Shown: positions 47,084 to 58,697 of the stretch, piece after piece | Numbering within the stretch: position 1 is the first letter of the stretch | How the letters are laid out: each line of letters starts with the position of its first letter | Assembly (NCBI RefSeq): GCF_036785885.1 | Contig: NC_092317.1 | Coordinates: 6,946,501 to 7,010,500 of the forward strand | DNA length: 64,000 nucleotides | Direction: 5' to 3' | From: Coffea arabica | Lineage: Eukaryota > Streptophyta > Magnoliopsida > Gentianales > Rubiaceae | The notes under the pieces: generated by a model | What the model was told of the DNA's origin: nothing | What the model saw: the letters and a program-made list of their open reading frames with translations, nothing else | Database searches by the model: none | Position numbers and translations under genes: made by a program

Positions 47084-47722
47084 ATGGCGAACACGTCAGT
47101 ACTCTTCATCCTTTCATTCCTTGTAATATTTTCTATTTCCACAAACTTCTTCTCTTCAGCTGCTGAAGCACCCGAGCCAGTGCTCGATGTAGCTGGAAAG
47201 ATGCTTCGAACTTACCTCAACTACTACATACTACCAGCCAATGTCTTCCGGGGCAGATACAGAGGTGGAGGGCTTACACTATCCGGCATCGGCAATGACA
47301 CTTGCCCAGCTGGTGTTTTTCAAGAAACGTCTGAACAAATAAATGGCATCCCCTTGACATTTTTCCCTGTGAACCAGAAGAAAGGTGTGGTTCGTGTCTC
47401 CACAGACTTAAACATCAAATTCGATTATCCAGATACCTGTGACGAATCTCCAGTTTGGAGCGTTGATAATTATGTTGATCCATCGGCTGACAGCTTTGTG
47501 AACATTGGCGGAGCTGTTGGAAACCCTGGTCCTGAGACTTTAAGTAGTTGGTTCAAGATTCAAAAATTTGGCTATCATGATTACAAGCTTGTTTTTTGTC
47601 CCACAGTATGCAGCTATTGTGATGTTATTTGCAAAGATGTTGGCATAACATACCAGGATGGGAAAAGACGTTTGTCTCTGACAACTGATTATCCACACAG
47701 GGTCGTATTCCAGCGGGCATAA
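47084..47722 (+). CDS. KTI-5, Kunitz-type (miraculin-like) protease inhibitor
   Basis: Single exon, 212 residues. Signal peptide MANTSVLFILSFLVIFSIST to about FFSSAAEA, then the signature PVLDVAGKMLRTYLNYYILP. Cysteines in NDTCPAG, PDTCDES and FCPTVCSYCDVIC match KTI-1 and KTI-2. The presumed reactive-loop stretch is FPVNQKKGVVRVSTD. Sequon NDT is kept. The C-terminus is RVVFQRA. The frame is clean. By pattern it groups with KTI-2 and dead KTI-4 rather than KTI-1/KTI-3. Likely secreted or vacuolar; protease target unknown. Confidence 0.92.
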   Translation: MANTSVLFILSFLVIFSISTNFFSSAAEAPEPVLDVAGKMLRTYLNYYILPANVFRGRYRGGGLTLSGIGNDTCPAGVFQETSEQINGIPLTFFPVNQKKGVVRVSTDLNIKFDYPDTCDESPVWSVDNYVDPSADSFVNIGGAVGNPGPETLSSWFKIQKFGYHDYKLVFCPTVCSYCDVICKDVGITYQDGKRRLSLTTDYPHRVVFQRA

Positions 47723-48220
47723 AGATGAGATTCTAGCCGTGTTAATGCACTTTGGATGCATTGCAATACAATAGTCTTTCTACAAAGATATGAATAATAT
47801 TAGTAATAAGGAAGCCTCCCTGAAAAAATGGGAGGAAACCATGTAATAATGAAGCATTAAAGTGCTTGTGTTGATGAATAAGCAAGAAAAATATCTGAAA
47901 GTTGCTCTTTTGTTGTTTTTTAGGTTCATAATAAGATAATTATAACTAATAGAGAACGAGGGTTACTTTTAACTTGGTAAATTTTAATTTTCAGTTCTTG
48001 CTAAATGTCTAAGAATGATTTTTAATCTTTAATTAGAGGAATATGGAAACCAGCTTTAGAACGAATCTTTAGGTTATAGAGTATAAATCATAAAGTCTAT
48101 AAGTTCTTAGAGCATTTGATAACTGTAAATTTGAGGAATGATGGACTCTGTTATCCTCCTAAGTCATTGAATTTCGGAATGGGAACTATAAGTCTAGCAC
48201 TTCATAATCCACTAATAAAA

Positions 48221-48685
48221 GAATAAATTACATATAACCCCCTATGTAAATTTATAGATTGCCATATGATTCCCTTAATATTTCAAAATACCCACATTAC
48301 TCCCTTAAAGTTTCATATTAAGTGCAAATTTGACGAAAAATAGACTTCATAATGTGGTCTGTTGAAGTACAAGTATTGTTCTTACTCAAGTATTAAATCA
48401 AACAACAGCTTGACCACTTGGCATAAAAGTATAGGAGGGTTATGTGGACAAAAATCACTTGAGACTAAAGTAGATATTCATGCAAAGGGGATAAGTAGAT
48501 ATTATGACTCCATTACAAACACTTTTTGAGTGCGGTTAGTTCAACCGCCATAACTGTTGATATTTTCTGTCCAATTTTCATTTTACATTAAACTATAGGT
48601 GGTTCATGTAGATTTTTTGAAATCTTAAGAGGGTAAAGTGGAAATGTGGAAAAACCATAGGGAACCGGTTATGTATAATTTACCC
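48221..48685. mobile_element. MULE-type MITE, relative of 45984-46454
   Basis: Ends GAATAAATTACATATAACCC and, in reverse, GGGTAAATTATACATAACCG, 465 bp, with interior similarity (TTCATTTTACAT, AAACTATAGG). The flanking 9-mers do not match well. No coding. Confidence 0.65.
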
Positions 48686-48699
48686 TTAATTATGAAGTC

Positions 48700-49548
48700 A
48701 AAGATAGAGCGGTAGAGGCTATATCTTAAGGACAATTGCTAATTACAGTATAAAAGTTCATCGATTAAGTAAAAAGAAGTGAAGTATCTAAGAAATGGCA
48801 GATGATTACTCCAAAAGTCCAAAGAGAAGAGCCAGGTAAACTTGGTGAAGTCCACAATTTGGAGACGAGAGGAATCCGGAAGGAAAAAGAGAAGTTAATG
48901 CCATTCATGCAATTAAGTCAACCTTGACTCCTCAAGAAGCATCAATCAAGTAACTCTGGCCTTTGGGACGGTAAATGAACTACGAAACTCACTAACTTTT
49001 GCTGCTATTAATATAGCTATGAATAGTGTAATTCTTGATTAAGACCTCCACGGACGTTGAAATTGACGTTTTTATTCTGTATCCAGTGGCTTTGTTCTTA
49101 TCTCAATCAGGGTACGTAGTGCTATATAACTTTTGTATTCAAATTTGCTTTTAGCCAGAATCTAATTTATCGACCAATAATCAATTTCAAACCGCACAAT
49201 ACATTAGCTGGCTACCCGTGTATAGAACAAGTTGCAGATTCTATATGTGAAAAAGCTAATCCCCATCAAGCAAGAAACAATGTGCACTGACGGATTCCAT
49301 TGACTTAATTGAGTCATTTTAGACTTGGAAGACGTTATTACAGACTGAAGAATTCTTTATTAGATTGAGTTGCGGTTTTCATTGCTGCAAGAACGTGATG
49401 TGCAGAAAAATCAAAGTCAAAACCCATGAACAATGTGAAAACCCCATTCATTGTGCACTTGGTTTAGCTATTTTATTAATACCGAATCCGCAATCCCTTT
49501 TGCCCAGTTCAGATCATCAGCCGAATTAAAGTTCAGCAAGGAAGAAAG
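48700..49548. other. KTI-6 upstream region
   Basis: Left part is KTI-flank repeat. The conserved KTI-1 to KTI-5 promoter blocks are not found. A TATA-like TATTTTATTAATA lies at about 49470, followed by a leader to the ATG at 49549. Confidence 0.5.
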
Positions 49549-50194
49549 ATGAAGGTCCCCCCTTGTTCTATTTCCATTAGTTCTCATTTCCATATACACA
49601 AACTCCTTGTTCTGTCAAGCTGCTGCTGAATCAGTCCAGCCAGCAGCGGTTTTTGGTGTAGATGGGAAGGAGGTTCGGACAGACCTCTTCTACTACATCC
49701 GACCAGCCAACAACCGCGGCAAAGATAGAGGAGGAGGGCTCGGGCTGCGCAGCATTGGCAACGACAGTTGTCCACTTGTCGTAATCCAGGAAACAATCGA
49801 GCTCAGAGATGGCCTGCCGCTGACATTTTCACCGGCCGTGGCCCCTAAGGATAATGTGGTACGCGTCTCAACTGATCTCAACATCCAAGTTGCATTTCCG
49901 GATACATGTAACCAACCTACTGTTTGGAGAGTTGATGTTTCCGATGAATCTAAAGGAAGGAAGTTTGTGAATCTTGGTGGGGTGATTGGAAATCCGGGGC
50001 CTGAGACTCTAGGCAACTGGTTCAAGATTGAAAAGGTTGGAGATCATGGGAACAAGTATAAGCTTGTCTATTGTCCAACAGTATGCAGCTATTGCAAAGT
50101 TAATTGTAAGAATCTTGGGATCGTTTATGAGAATGGGCTAAGACGTTTGGCTCTGAGTCATAGACCTTTCAAGGTCATATTCACTCAAGCATGA
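49549..50194 (+). pseudogene. KTI-6, divergent Kunitz inhibitor with one frame break (or assembly error)
   Basis: The body frame (from about 49553 to TGA at 50194) is clean and strongly Kunitz-like: VFGVDGKEVRTDLFYYIRP signature, SIGNDSCPLV, FPDTCNQP, YCPTVCSYCKVNC and C-terminus FKVIFTQA. Its N-terminal part reads SPLVLFPLVLISIYTNSLFC, a good signal peptide core, but the only fitting ATG (49549) is one base out of frame. The shift falls at a run of six C at 49557-49562; five would restore M-K-V-P-L. Without it the first in-frame candidate is not an ATG. It is less AT-rich than its neighbours and lacks their promoter blocks. Either a very recent pseudogene or a sequencing or assembly slip in a C run; I think it would otherwise be functional. 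Confidence 0.8.
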
Positions 50195-52228
50195 ATAATG
50201 CATATATCCTACGTGAAAAATACTGCAAAACAAGAAATGATACGTAGTAATCTAATTTTATGTCATCATCCCACGAATCAAATGAGCTCGTTTTGTTTTC
50301 TAATAAAGTCTGAGGCCATCAAATATGGTATTTCTCATTTGACCAATTATTCTGTAATTCTTGGAAGGTTTTGTTGTCTTAAATATGCTCTAATTCTCTC
50401 TATCTTGAATATGGTTTCTTTCTTTTCTCGTGCTTTTTTTTTGTCCTGCTTAACTTTTGGTCTTCTAATTCTTTCAGATTTAGTTATTAAATTTGGAATT
50501 TCTGAAGTCTATTTTGTATCTATGGTATGTGTAATGTATCATCTGCCATTAATGCAGATCTTAGGAACAAAATTATGAAATTTTTCAAAAAAAAAAAAGA
50601 TTCTTGTAAAAGTGAATCTTGGAAGACAATTTTTTTTCTTTTTTTCTTTTTTTGGGCGAGAATAATTTTGGACATTGTCTGAACCAATGGACTGGGTGGG
50701 CTTATGTAAGTGGAGGATTAAATAGATCCAACAAATTGCAAAAATTTGTCATTACGAAACCCATTCCCTCAATTATTGCAAATCGTACTCCCAAACCATT
50801 ATAGCCTGTAACTACCCCAATAGATCACTCCCCCACAACATTCAAATATGTCCAGTACCACTGTCACCTCCCATTGGGCCTTTCTAGCTATGCAAGCCCT
50901 GCATCTTTCACCATCAGGCATAAAGTAGGGTGGGATAGAGATTTTCTTTCTTTTTTTTTTTTTCATTGAAAAATGGAAGAAAGCATTCTTGTTTGAGAAC
51001 TGAGACCCCATCTTGCATAGTATATCTGCAATTTAGCAAAGGAAGAAGCAATCTGCATGATTTTAATTGTCATGATTAACAGTGCCCAAACCAACATAAA
51101 TTAGAAGGAATTTGTACCATGATACACTTTCTCATTTCAGAAATGATTTGAGTATTAGGGAACCGAAGAATCCACCCAAAGATATTAAAGCATTTCCCCC
51201 CTCCATAATCATAACTCCCCTTGACAATATTCTTTCAGATTGGACTCTGATAGGTGCTCATCCACCAGAAGGAAGCAGGAAGGATCTTGTCTAGAGAACA
51301 AGTCATTGTCAAGCTGGTGGTTGGGAAAAAGAGGGACTCTAAATTTGAGTGTTGGGGTATACAGGAATTGACCTCATTCAAGACACGAATTGCTTATTCG
51401 TCGGGCACTTACTCTTAAGGCTGAATGATGAAAGATACGAATTGCTTATTTGTCAGGCACTTACTCTTGAGGCTAATAGATGAATCAAACTATTTGATAC
51501 TTGAATTGAACTCGATTTGATAAGAGTTCGTTTGAATTTGATTTGACAAATAGTCAATCCAAAATAGGACGATATTTTATGTATGATAACATTCAAACTC
51601 AATAAAAAAAATCCTTTTCAATTTGGTTCGACAAATAAACAAATTTTTAAATTCATTAAAATAATTAAACAAATTTAAAAATTGGGATATTTGACGTGAT
51701 TAGTTTCGTTTGCACCCCTACTTACTCTAGATTAAGTAACATCTGGAATTTCATCTTTTCATGAGGTTCGGGAACGACATTGAAGATAATTTGGTAACAA
51801 CAAATAAAGTTTGAACAAAGAGGTTTCCTTTTTCATTTCTTCTTTTTTCATGAGGTTCGGGAACGACGTTGAAGATAATTTGGTAACAACAAATAAAGTT
51901 TGAACAAAGACGTTTCCTTTTTCATTTTTTTAATAGATCATCAAACATAATGATGCTTTATACAAACAAAATACTTTTCGTACATAAAAGAAGACTCCAG
52001 TGTCCCCCCATGTTTACTGGCATATTGAACAAATTATTATGCTTTTATTGTCATTCATCAAGTGAGAGGCCTACCATATTTCATTTGTGATTCCTCTCGT
52101 CTCCAGATCCCAAACACTTTGGCTGGACAAAATGTGCATCAAGAAACTGTACCGATTTTGTGAGCGCCACAAGGTTCGGAATGTTATTATTGCCAATACA
52201 CAACTGTTCAAGCTTCAACACCATCATC
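50195..52228. other. Intergenic with two short tandem repeats
   Basis: A 52-bp unit (ACGAATTGCTTATTCGTC) is repeated at 51385 and 51437. An 89-bp unit (CATGAGGTTCGGGAACGAC) is repeated at 51760-51848 and 51849-51935. Frames such as 50198-50578 lie in KTI-6 3' flank and have no recognised homology. Confidence 0.55.
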
Positions 52229-52361
52229 GCGAAAGTCTTGGTCTAGTAGTAGCTGATGTTGAAACTCTAGAATTTAGAAGTCCTGCGTTCTAATTCCTTT
52301 TCTCTTTTTTGCTTCTTAAATTTCACTATACTCCTACATTTAAAAAAAAAAAAAAAAAACC
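52229..52361 (+). mobile_element. Short tRNA-like SINE
   Basis: Box-A-like GTCTAGTAGTAGCTGATG and box-B-like GTCCTGCGTTCTAATTCC, then an A18 run at about 52340. Flanks CTTCAACACCATCATC and CTTCAACATCATC look like a target duplication. Confidence 0.5.
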
Positions 52362-54343
52362 TTCAACATCATCAAAAGTATAGTCTGAAGTCAAATGATA
52401 CTGCCATAGTTGAATTTTTATCTCTGCATCATTTCTTGGTGAAATGATAAAAGTTATCCCTATCCAAATCTAAATCGCATTTCGACTTGTACGTGAAGGG
52501 AGTTTTGATATTTCATTCAATAATAATTGTAGAAAATAAATTTACATTGTGACATTAACTCCACTTGGATCCTGAGCCTCCTAATTAAGTTCCATTTTTG
52601 TACACCATACTACAACTTATTTGTACCATATTTATGACTTGTTGACACTACATTCTTACTCATTCATCTCTAGGGTAAATTAATTTGTTTGAAATGAAAC
52701 TTGTGAGCCAACGCACATTTCACTAGCTGATTTCTTGTCAATGTAGCCTATAATTTAGTTATCCATGTAATGCCTAGGGTTGCATTCGAAAACTTGTGAC
52801 TTTTGGATTGTATGCCTAGGGTTGCATTTGATAACTTGTGCCTTTTGGACTGTAAGAATAGGTACATTGCTGCCCACCCAAAAAAAAAAAAAAGGATATC
52901 AAAGGACTCCATATTTTTTTTGTTATATGGGAGAACTGGCTATCAAGTATACTGGACCACTTTGAACAGATAAATTAGTGGTTTTAATGATGAAAAGCAA
53001 TAGTTTCGAGAAAGGAAAGCCACAAGATTCAGTAAATGGAAGTGTATCTGTCAACTTGAAGCCGGAAAGTGAAGAAAACAAAACTGTGGATTCTCAATTT
53101 GACTTTGTATGAATGGCACATGCACCACTTGATGTTGGTTAATTAGGAAGCCCAATTTTAAATTTTTTTTTTTGGACAGCCTAACATGAACTTCATTGGC
53201 AACGCATGCATGAGATTACAAAATATATAATAATTGGCCGAATTTAGCCATCACTAATCCCAATTGCATAGTACAATGCAAATGGCAATATAATAAGAAT
53301 AGACACTAACATATTAAATAAATACAGACATTAACACAATAATATATTAAGAATAATAAAATTTGGCTTTTTTTAAAAAAAAATTGTGTTTCAACATACA
53401 TATATTTGCTCTGTGGAGAAATGGATTGGATGACTCAGAAGGAGGAAGTATAAGTGAAAAGTTTCGGATTCGAACTCTTTCACTTATGCTTAAAAAAAAA
53501 AATCACATTCATTTACTCTCAAATCAAATCCATCCTTATCGTTAACTGCACTCTTAACAGTCTACACTGTAATTGTAGGACTCTCCAGCCTAATTGCCTA
53601 GCTTGTGTATCCAGACGGACAAGCTCTGAGTCTCTTCCGGTGCTGATGGACCTTGTCAATAACCAACAGCTTGAAATCAAATCACTTCAGTGAAAAACTG
53701 AAGATTCATAATTCATAATTTCAATTAGCACTTCGATACCTTTATTATGTACAAAGAATTGAGGTTTCATGCATATTTAATTGTCTTAACAATCCTAGTC
53801 CATTCATCGAAGAGTAATCCTAATTAGTAATGACCCTATAGTCAACTGTGAAGTATGAAACACTCTGGAAATTCACTGTCATTATTGTTTTGCATCCCAA
53901 CTTCTTGACTAGCATAGTTTGGCTTATCGCACCGTCCAGCAAAACTGGGACCAATGCTCCTGAAATCCATGTATCAAAACTTCAAAAGTCTCATGAATAA
54001 TAATAATAATGTCTTTGACACGTTTGGTCACATTACATGCCTCTAGACTTGCAGTTTTTCTTCCTCTTCTATTTTTCTGTGGGATGGTTTCTTCCACAAA
54101 TATATATATATATATGTGTATGTAATTGTTCATCTTCATCTTATGCAGTGGACAATTGTTAGTGGATGGATGTGTTCCGCACTAAATTACCTGAATCAAA
54201 CCAGATTATTCTACACATATAGTGCTTTGGTTGGATAATGTTAGGCCAGTGCACACTGCACCAACCCCCACATCCATATCAAACAATCTCTCTATGTCAC
54301 TATTAAAGAACAAGATCATGGCAAGATGAGAAAAACATGCATG
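52362..54343. other. Intergenic, no gene seen
   Basis: A 42-bp unit (TGCCTAGGGTTGCATT) is repeated at 52771 and 52813. A (TA)n tract lies near 54100. No coding or RNA gene supported. Confidence 0.5.
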
Positions 54344-54595
54344 TAACAATTATGGCAAATTATCCAATTGGCCCTTGAACTCTTTGTCTAGGTAAAAATA
54401 AGCCCCTCATCTATTTTTTGCTGACTTTAAGCCCTCGAACTTGTAAAATTGGACACCCGTGACCCTTTTAGCCAGTTTCTCCGGTTTTGCAACCGGAAGG
54501 CCAATTCACACGGATGCCAGCGTGCTTCTTCAAAGGGTATTTTTGTCCGCGTCTTTTAAACAAAAATGGAACAACTCCACCTTCTTCCTCCATTT

Positions 54596-54884
54596 CTGCA
54601 AAACCCTCGTTGCCGCCGCTTTCTCTCTTCTCATTCTCTGCAGGAGAGTGATACCACCACTTTCAGGAATCTCCCCACTAGCAGAATCATAGCTATTCCT
54701 TCGACTCCCCAATTCTCCCCCACTCTGGACACCAGTCCTATCAAAATTAGACGCTAAAACACTATTCTCATCCAAACCTTCCAGTGGAGATGCCATTGCA
54801 GCCGCTATTCTCGGCGAGACCACCATAGTTGTCTCCGGCGAGACCACCATATCCATAAGAGCAGGGAGTAGGAGCGAGTTCAAG
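54596..54884 (-). pseudogene. Second captured fragment in the Pack-MULE, source unknown
   Basis: In a different frame the minus strand encodes GLDENSVLASNFDRTGVQSG, then RRNSYDSASGEIPESGGITL and LQRMRREKAAATRVLQKWRK. It is Ser/Gly-rich, then basic, and does not belong to cytidine deaminase. It looks like protein-coding host sequence captured separately, but I cannot name the parent. It reads into the TIR on its C-terminal side. Confidence 0.4.
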
Positions 54885-55645
54885 TGAAGAGATCACATAG
54901 CAATTGCAATGAACCAGCCCCAAACTCAGATTATATGCTGCAGACTCGATATATGATCCCCTGTACACTTTCCCTTAGGGATCCATCAGGGCCACCTCGG
55001 ATAGGCACCCGCTATACGGTGCATGTGACTTGTTGGCAGCCTCCAAGGCTTCTATCCTCAGAAAGGCCTCACTTTCTTCCAACTCTCCCTAAAACCCATT
55101 GCTTAAATTTTTAAAATTCCCATCAAGTTCGGATTCTTTTGAATAGCCATTGCACCAATTTGCCTGTTTTCGGGAAGTATCAAAAGATAGCCCAGTGCTA
55201 TGGGGTTCAAGGAGGAGGGGAGATTCTTTATCCAACAGATCACAGGGGCCAAATGGGTTGGTTAAGAATTCCGGCAATGGCTTAAAGGAGAGGGGAGATT
55301 TTGAAAAGTTTTGATTTGGGTGGTCGGAGGTGATGAGGATTTGGAGAGAGGAAGAATCCCGGAGTTCTTGGAAGAACTGGCGGCAGTGGCCACAAGGGGC
55401 GGCGGAGACGGCGAGAGCAATGTGGTGAGGGCAGCCATGGACGACGAGGTTGTTGCAGAGGAACTGCTCTGCGTGGACGGATTGATGTAAGGGGAGACTA
55501 GGGAACTCGAGATCGACGCCTATAAAAACGCGGCTGTTGGAGTCGAGGCCGATGGCCCTGACGGAGAATTTGGAGATGGGAGGACGAGCAAGAGACTGGG
55601 CTGGTTGAACAAATGTGGGGAGGAGGTGGAGGAGTTGTTCCCTTT
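54885..55645 (-). pseudogene. Captured cytidine deaminase fragment (CDA1-like)
   Basis: Reading leftward on the minus strand, one frame gives EQLLHLLPTFVQPAQSLARP, ISKFSVRAIGLDSNSRVFIG, SVHAEQFLCNNLV and VSAAPCGHCRQFFQELRD. HAEQ and PCGHC are the zinc and catalytic motifs of cytidine deaminase, which converts cytidine to uridine in pyrimidine salvage. It continues as FLTNPFGPCDLLDKESPLLL, then the second domain EALEAANKSHAPYSGC and GKVYRGSYIESAAYNLSLGL. The N-terminal start and the C-terminus beyond SLGL are missing. At least one stop after LSNGF, another after ALMDP, and frame shifts break it. The intact parent is not in this window. Confidence 0.88.
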
Positions 55646-56486
55646 TTGCTTAGAAGATGCGGACAAAAATGTCCTTTGAAGAAGCACACTGGCATTCGTG
55701 TGAATTGACCTTCCGGTTGCAAAACCGGAGAAACTGGCTAAAAGGGTCACGGGTGTCCAATTTTACAAGTTCGAGGGCTTAAAGTCAGCAAAAAATAGAT
55801 GAGGGGCTTATTTTTATCTAGACAAAGAGTTCAAGGGCCAATTGGATAATTTGCCCTAACAATTAAGATCTTTGAGCTTTGGATCAGTTAGATTAATACA
55901 ACTCATATTTATCCAATTAAGATCTTCAAAGTGTATACGATCCTCGTGATATATTTTTTTTTCTAGTAATGCGATAAGTTAAAGAAAAGGAAAATTCATG
56001 TCCATTTATAATATGGATGCTATCACAATAGAAGTGCATAGAACTATGTGCCTCTTTTTCAAACATTTTCTGTTTATAGCTAGTATGGTGAGAATTATAA
56101 AATATTGAGTGTGTTTGGATTGTATATTATTTGAGAAGATTTTTTGAAAAAAAAAATACTGTAATACTTTTTTGATGTGACGTATATGAGATAAAAAGGT
56201 AATTAGCAAATGTATTGATGATGAAAGCAAATAAAATTTAATAAATATTTGTCTTTGAAGAATTTTGAAAAATAGATTTATAATTTTTCTAACAAACCTT
56301 ACTAAATTATCCAAAATGGTTCGCCCATCTTGCAATTTGACTTTTGTGTGGAGCAGTATTTACACTGCTATATTTGTCAGATATGGTGCACTAGTATTCC
56401 TGTATTTATCTCTTCCTTTCCATTATAAAATCCAAGTCTCATTGACCAGAAAAAAGAAAGGAAAAAAATATTATAATTTTGTCGAC

Positions 56487-56493
56487 TATAAAA
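56487..56493 (+). promoter_or_regulatory. TATA box of the PSY-type peptide gene
   Basis: TATAAAA at 56487-56493, about 110 bp before the ATG, followed by a CT-rich leader (TTCATCTTCTCAATCC). Confidence 0.6.
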
Positions 56494-56597
56494 GCACCCT
56501 TCTGTTCATTCTTCATCTTCTCAATCCACCAATCTGAGTTCTTTGCCTCTTTCCCTCTCCACCTTTCAAGATCCCCTTTTATTCTGCTCTATGAATC

Positions 56598-57449
56598 ATG
56601 GATCACAAATCTTTATTTAAGCTGCTCCTTCTGTTATTGGCCTTTTCTTTAGTATTCTCAAGTAAGTAAAAGAGTTGAAGCTTCTTCAATCCAGCTAGTA
56701 ATATCTGCTGAAGCTCCAGCTAGTAATATTTGCTGAAGTCTTTCTCTTCGATTGAGAAATCTTATGTGCCTTTAATTCTGTGGCTGACAGGAAACCTCAA
56801 GGCAACAAGCTGGGACAGGGATAGTCCATCAGTTGTCCAAGAATTACATAAACAGGTCCTTCTAATTTTCTTTTATCACCTTTCTGCCTAATGAACTCCA
56901 TGTACTTCAGTGTCTTTCTTTCTTTCTTTTTGTGATTCTTTTGATATTTCAGTTGAATTAATACCAAATATCACATCAAACATCTAAATAGCTACATGAT
57001 TATCTTTTATTTTTCAGTAGTCCAGTAGATGAACAAACATGGAAATTAAACTGCCAAGAAATTTTTTTGACCTACTATGATGTAGAACCACAAGGTCTCC
57101 AACAACCTAAAACCACGAAGTATGATTCATATTGAAGCACAAATTCTTGGTCTGTTTATTTATTTATTTTTGTTTTTGGGACTTGGAGAAATGTTCTAGC
57201 TCTAATTGTTATTAAACTGTATTGAGGTTTATCAGAGATCTTGATTCTGAATCTGAAATGATAATCTAAACTCTGTTTTTTTTCCCTTTTCTTTTTCTTT
57301 GGTTTGTGATGGACCAGCATTTGTCCAGGGCGCTCCTAGAGGAGAATGAATCATCATTTTTAGAGGGGAGAATGGACATTGAAAGCCTAGACTATTCGGG
57401 CGCAGGTGCAAACAATCACCATGATCCAAAACCCCCTGGAAGTCTTTAG
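56598..57449 (+). CDS. PSY-type sulfated-tyrosine peptide precursor (three exons)
   Basis: Exons 56598-56661, 56791-56855 and 57318-57449, all with GT-AG borders and in phase (codon AGA split between exons 1 and 2), give an 86-residue precursor. MDHKSLFKLLLLLLAFSLVF is a signal peptide. A variable acidic/basic middle follows (SWDRDSPSVVQELHKQ, then LLEENESSFLEGRMDIE). The C-terminal LDYSGAGANNHHDPKPPG matches the PSY pattern DY-x4-AN-x2-HDP seen in PSY1 (DYGDPSANPKHDP). PSY peptides are cut from secreted precursors, tyrosine-sulfated at the DY site, and promote cell expansion and growth through leucine-rich-repeat receptor kinases. An ATG at 56591 is out of frame and soon ends. AATAAA at 57605 is a likely poly(A) signal. 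The mature peptide here lacks the PSY1 tail beyond PP-G. It is unrelated to the KTI genes. Confidence 0.82.
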
Positions 57450-57610
57450 TTAGTTCCCGGATCAGAGTCTGCTTTTGTTCGTGTAAATGATGTGTAACGA
57501 TGATTAGTAGAGATTCTAGACCAAGATTATCTATTTTTGTGCTAAGGACGCATTGCTTCTCCAAAATTTGAGTGTTGAAGTTTGTATTTGTGAGATTACC
57601 AATCAATAAA

Positions 57611-58697
57611 AAGATGTTATCTGAAAACTATACTGCTATTCAATACCTTAAAAAACAAACCAAACCAAACCAAAAAAAGAAAGCAAAGCGCAAAGAAAAA
57701 GCGAAGTAGCACTCATTTGTTTCACTTGCTGGCAAGTTCGGAGCCATTTCCAAGAACTTCCTCCCTGTTTCAAAAGATTGAGCAGCACTTTTAATATGCA
57801 ATTTTATACTACTTTTAAGTTGCTATAAAGTGATTTCTAGTCTAGTGGTGATAACAATTGATTATTAGTACTTTTAATTAAACTAATAGTTGAACCTAAT
57901 CATTTCTGGAAAGCATGCAAAGTGGAGTTTAGCGATGGTTCTTGCTTGGAAGGCTCCGGACATGACTTGCTATTTTATTCATTGCACAATTTTAACTGAT
58001 TAGTTTTGTTTGAGTACTGACGAAGTAATGGACAAATAAGAAACAGTAACGGCTTAAAATTTTGTCCAAAAGTATAAGCCCAGCGGCTTAGTCTTTGACA
58101 ACAATGCCAGGTCCACGTTTAGAAAGCTGAATCACGGACGTGGGCTGTCCACTGATAAACATCATCATCTGACGAACTTAGGGCCCCCAACAGATTGGAG
58201 CCTAAGTCTTAATAACAAGCCCATGCGCTTAATGCTCAAGGGAGCTGCTGCTGAAAGATCTAAGGAACCCCTGTTGGTAATATTCCTTGATTGCAGCAAA
58301 TATGAGTAGCTTTTTTTTTTTCGTAACGGTAATATTTGTATAACTTACTCTAGTTTAGTTTAGGAAGGAAATTTTTAACTGACGGTTTTCTGAAAGAAGC
58401 CACTCAAAAGTGACAATTATAATTAAATAACATGTATATGGTGGAAGGCAAAAGTTGAACCCTTGATCTCCCACCTCCGCCAAGACTTTAAGAGGCTATT
58501 GGCAAATGAGCGGTGAATACGAGTGGTTGGCTGGGACAATATTGTTGAGTTGTGATTTGTCACGGGCCATTCAGAATATGGCGGTCTATATTATTGAGTT
58601 GTCGAATGGACTTAAAATAAATGCATAATCTCGTAGGCCTTTATTCATATTTGGGTGACATTTGGCAATCCCAGAAAATGCTGCACAATTGCACAAA
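57611..58697. other. Intergenic with a SINE-like piece
   Basis: At about 58311-58500, T14 is followed by a body and, in reverse, a box-B-like GGGTTCAACTTTTG. It resembles a minus-strand SINE, but no clean target duplication was found. No gene. Confidence 0.35.

Larger units (their letters stand above)
54353..55856 (-). mobile_element. Pack-MULE carrying host gene sequence
   Basis: Terminal inverted repeats of about 240 bp (54353-54595 and about 55615-55856) starting TGGCAAATTATCCAATTGGC and GGGCAAATTATCCAATTGGC. A perfect 9-bp target duplication TAACAATTA lies at 54344-54352 and 55857-55865. Long TIRs plus a 9-bp duplication identify a Mutator-like element. The interior has no transposase but holds host-derived protein-coding sequence, including most of a cytidine deaminase, which makes it a Pack-MULE. 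The near-perfect TSD and similar TIRs suggest a fairly recent insertion. Confidence 0.92.

Noticed and set aside
50198-50578. 126-residue open frame right after KTI-6
   Set aside because: It lies in AT-rich 3' flank and has no recognisable domain or promoter; best explained as chance.
51384-51935. CRISPR-like array
   Set aside because: Only two units each of two different repeats without spacers, in a plant nuclear context; simple tandem duplications.
52087-52293. 68-residue frame left of the short SINE
   Set aside because: Runs into the SINE body, has no recognised domain, and its start context is weak.
54459-55750. Two mirror-image frames starting MTLLASFSGFATGR on opposite strands
   Set aside because: They are the two terminal inverted repeats of the Pack-MULE read in the same direction relative to each end, not genes.
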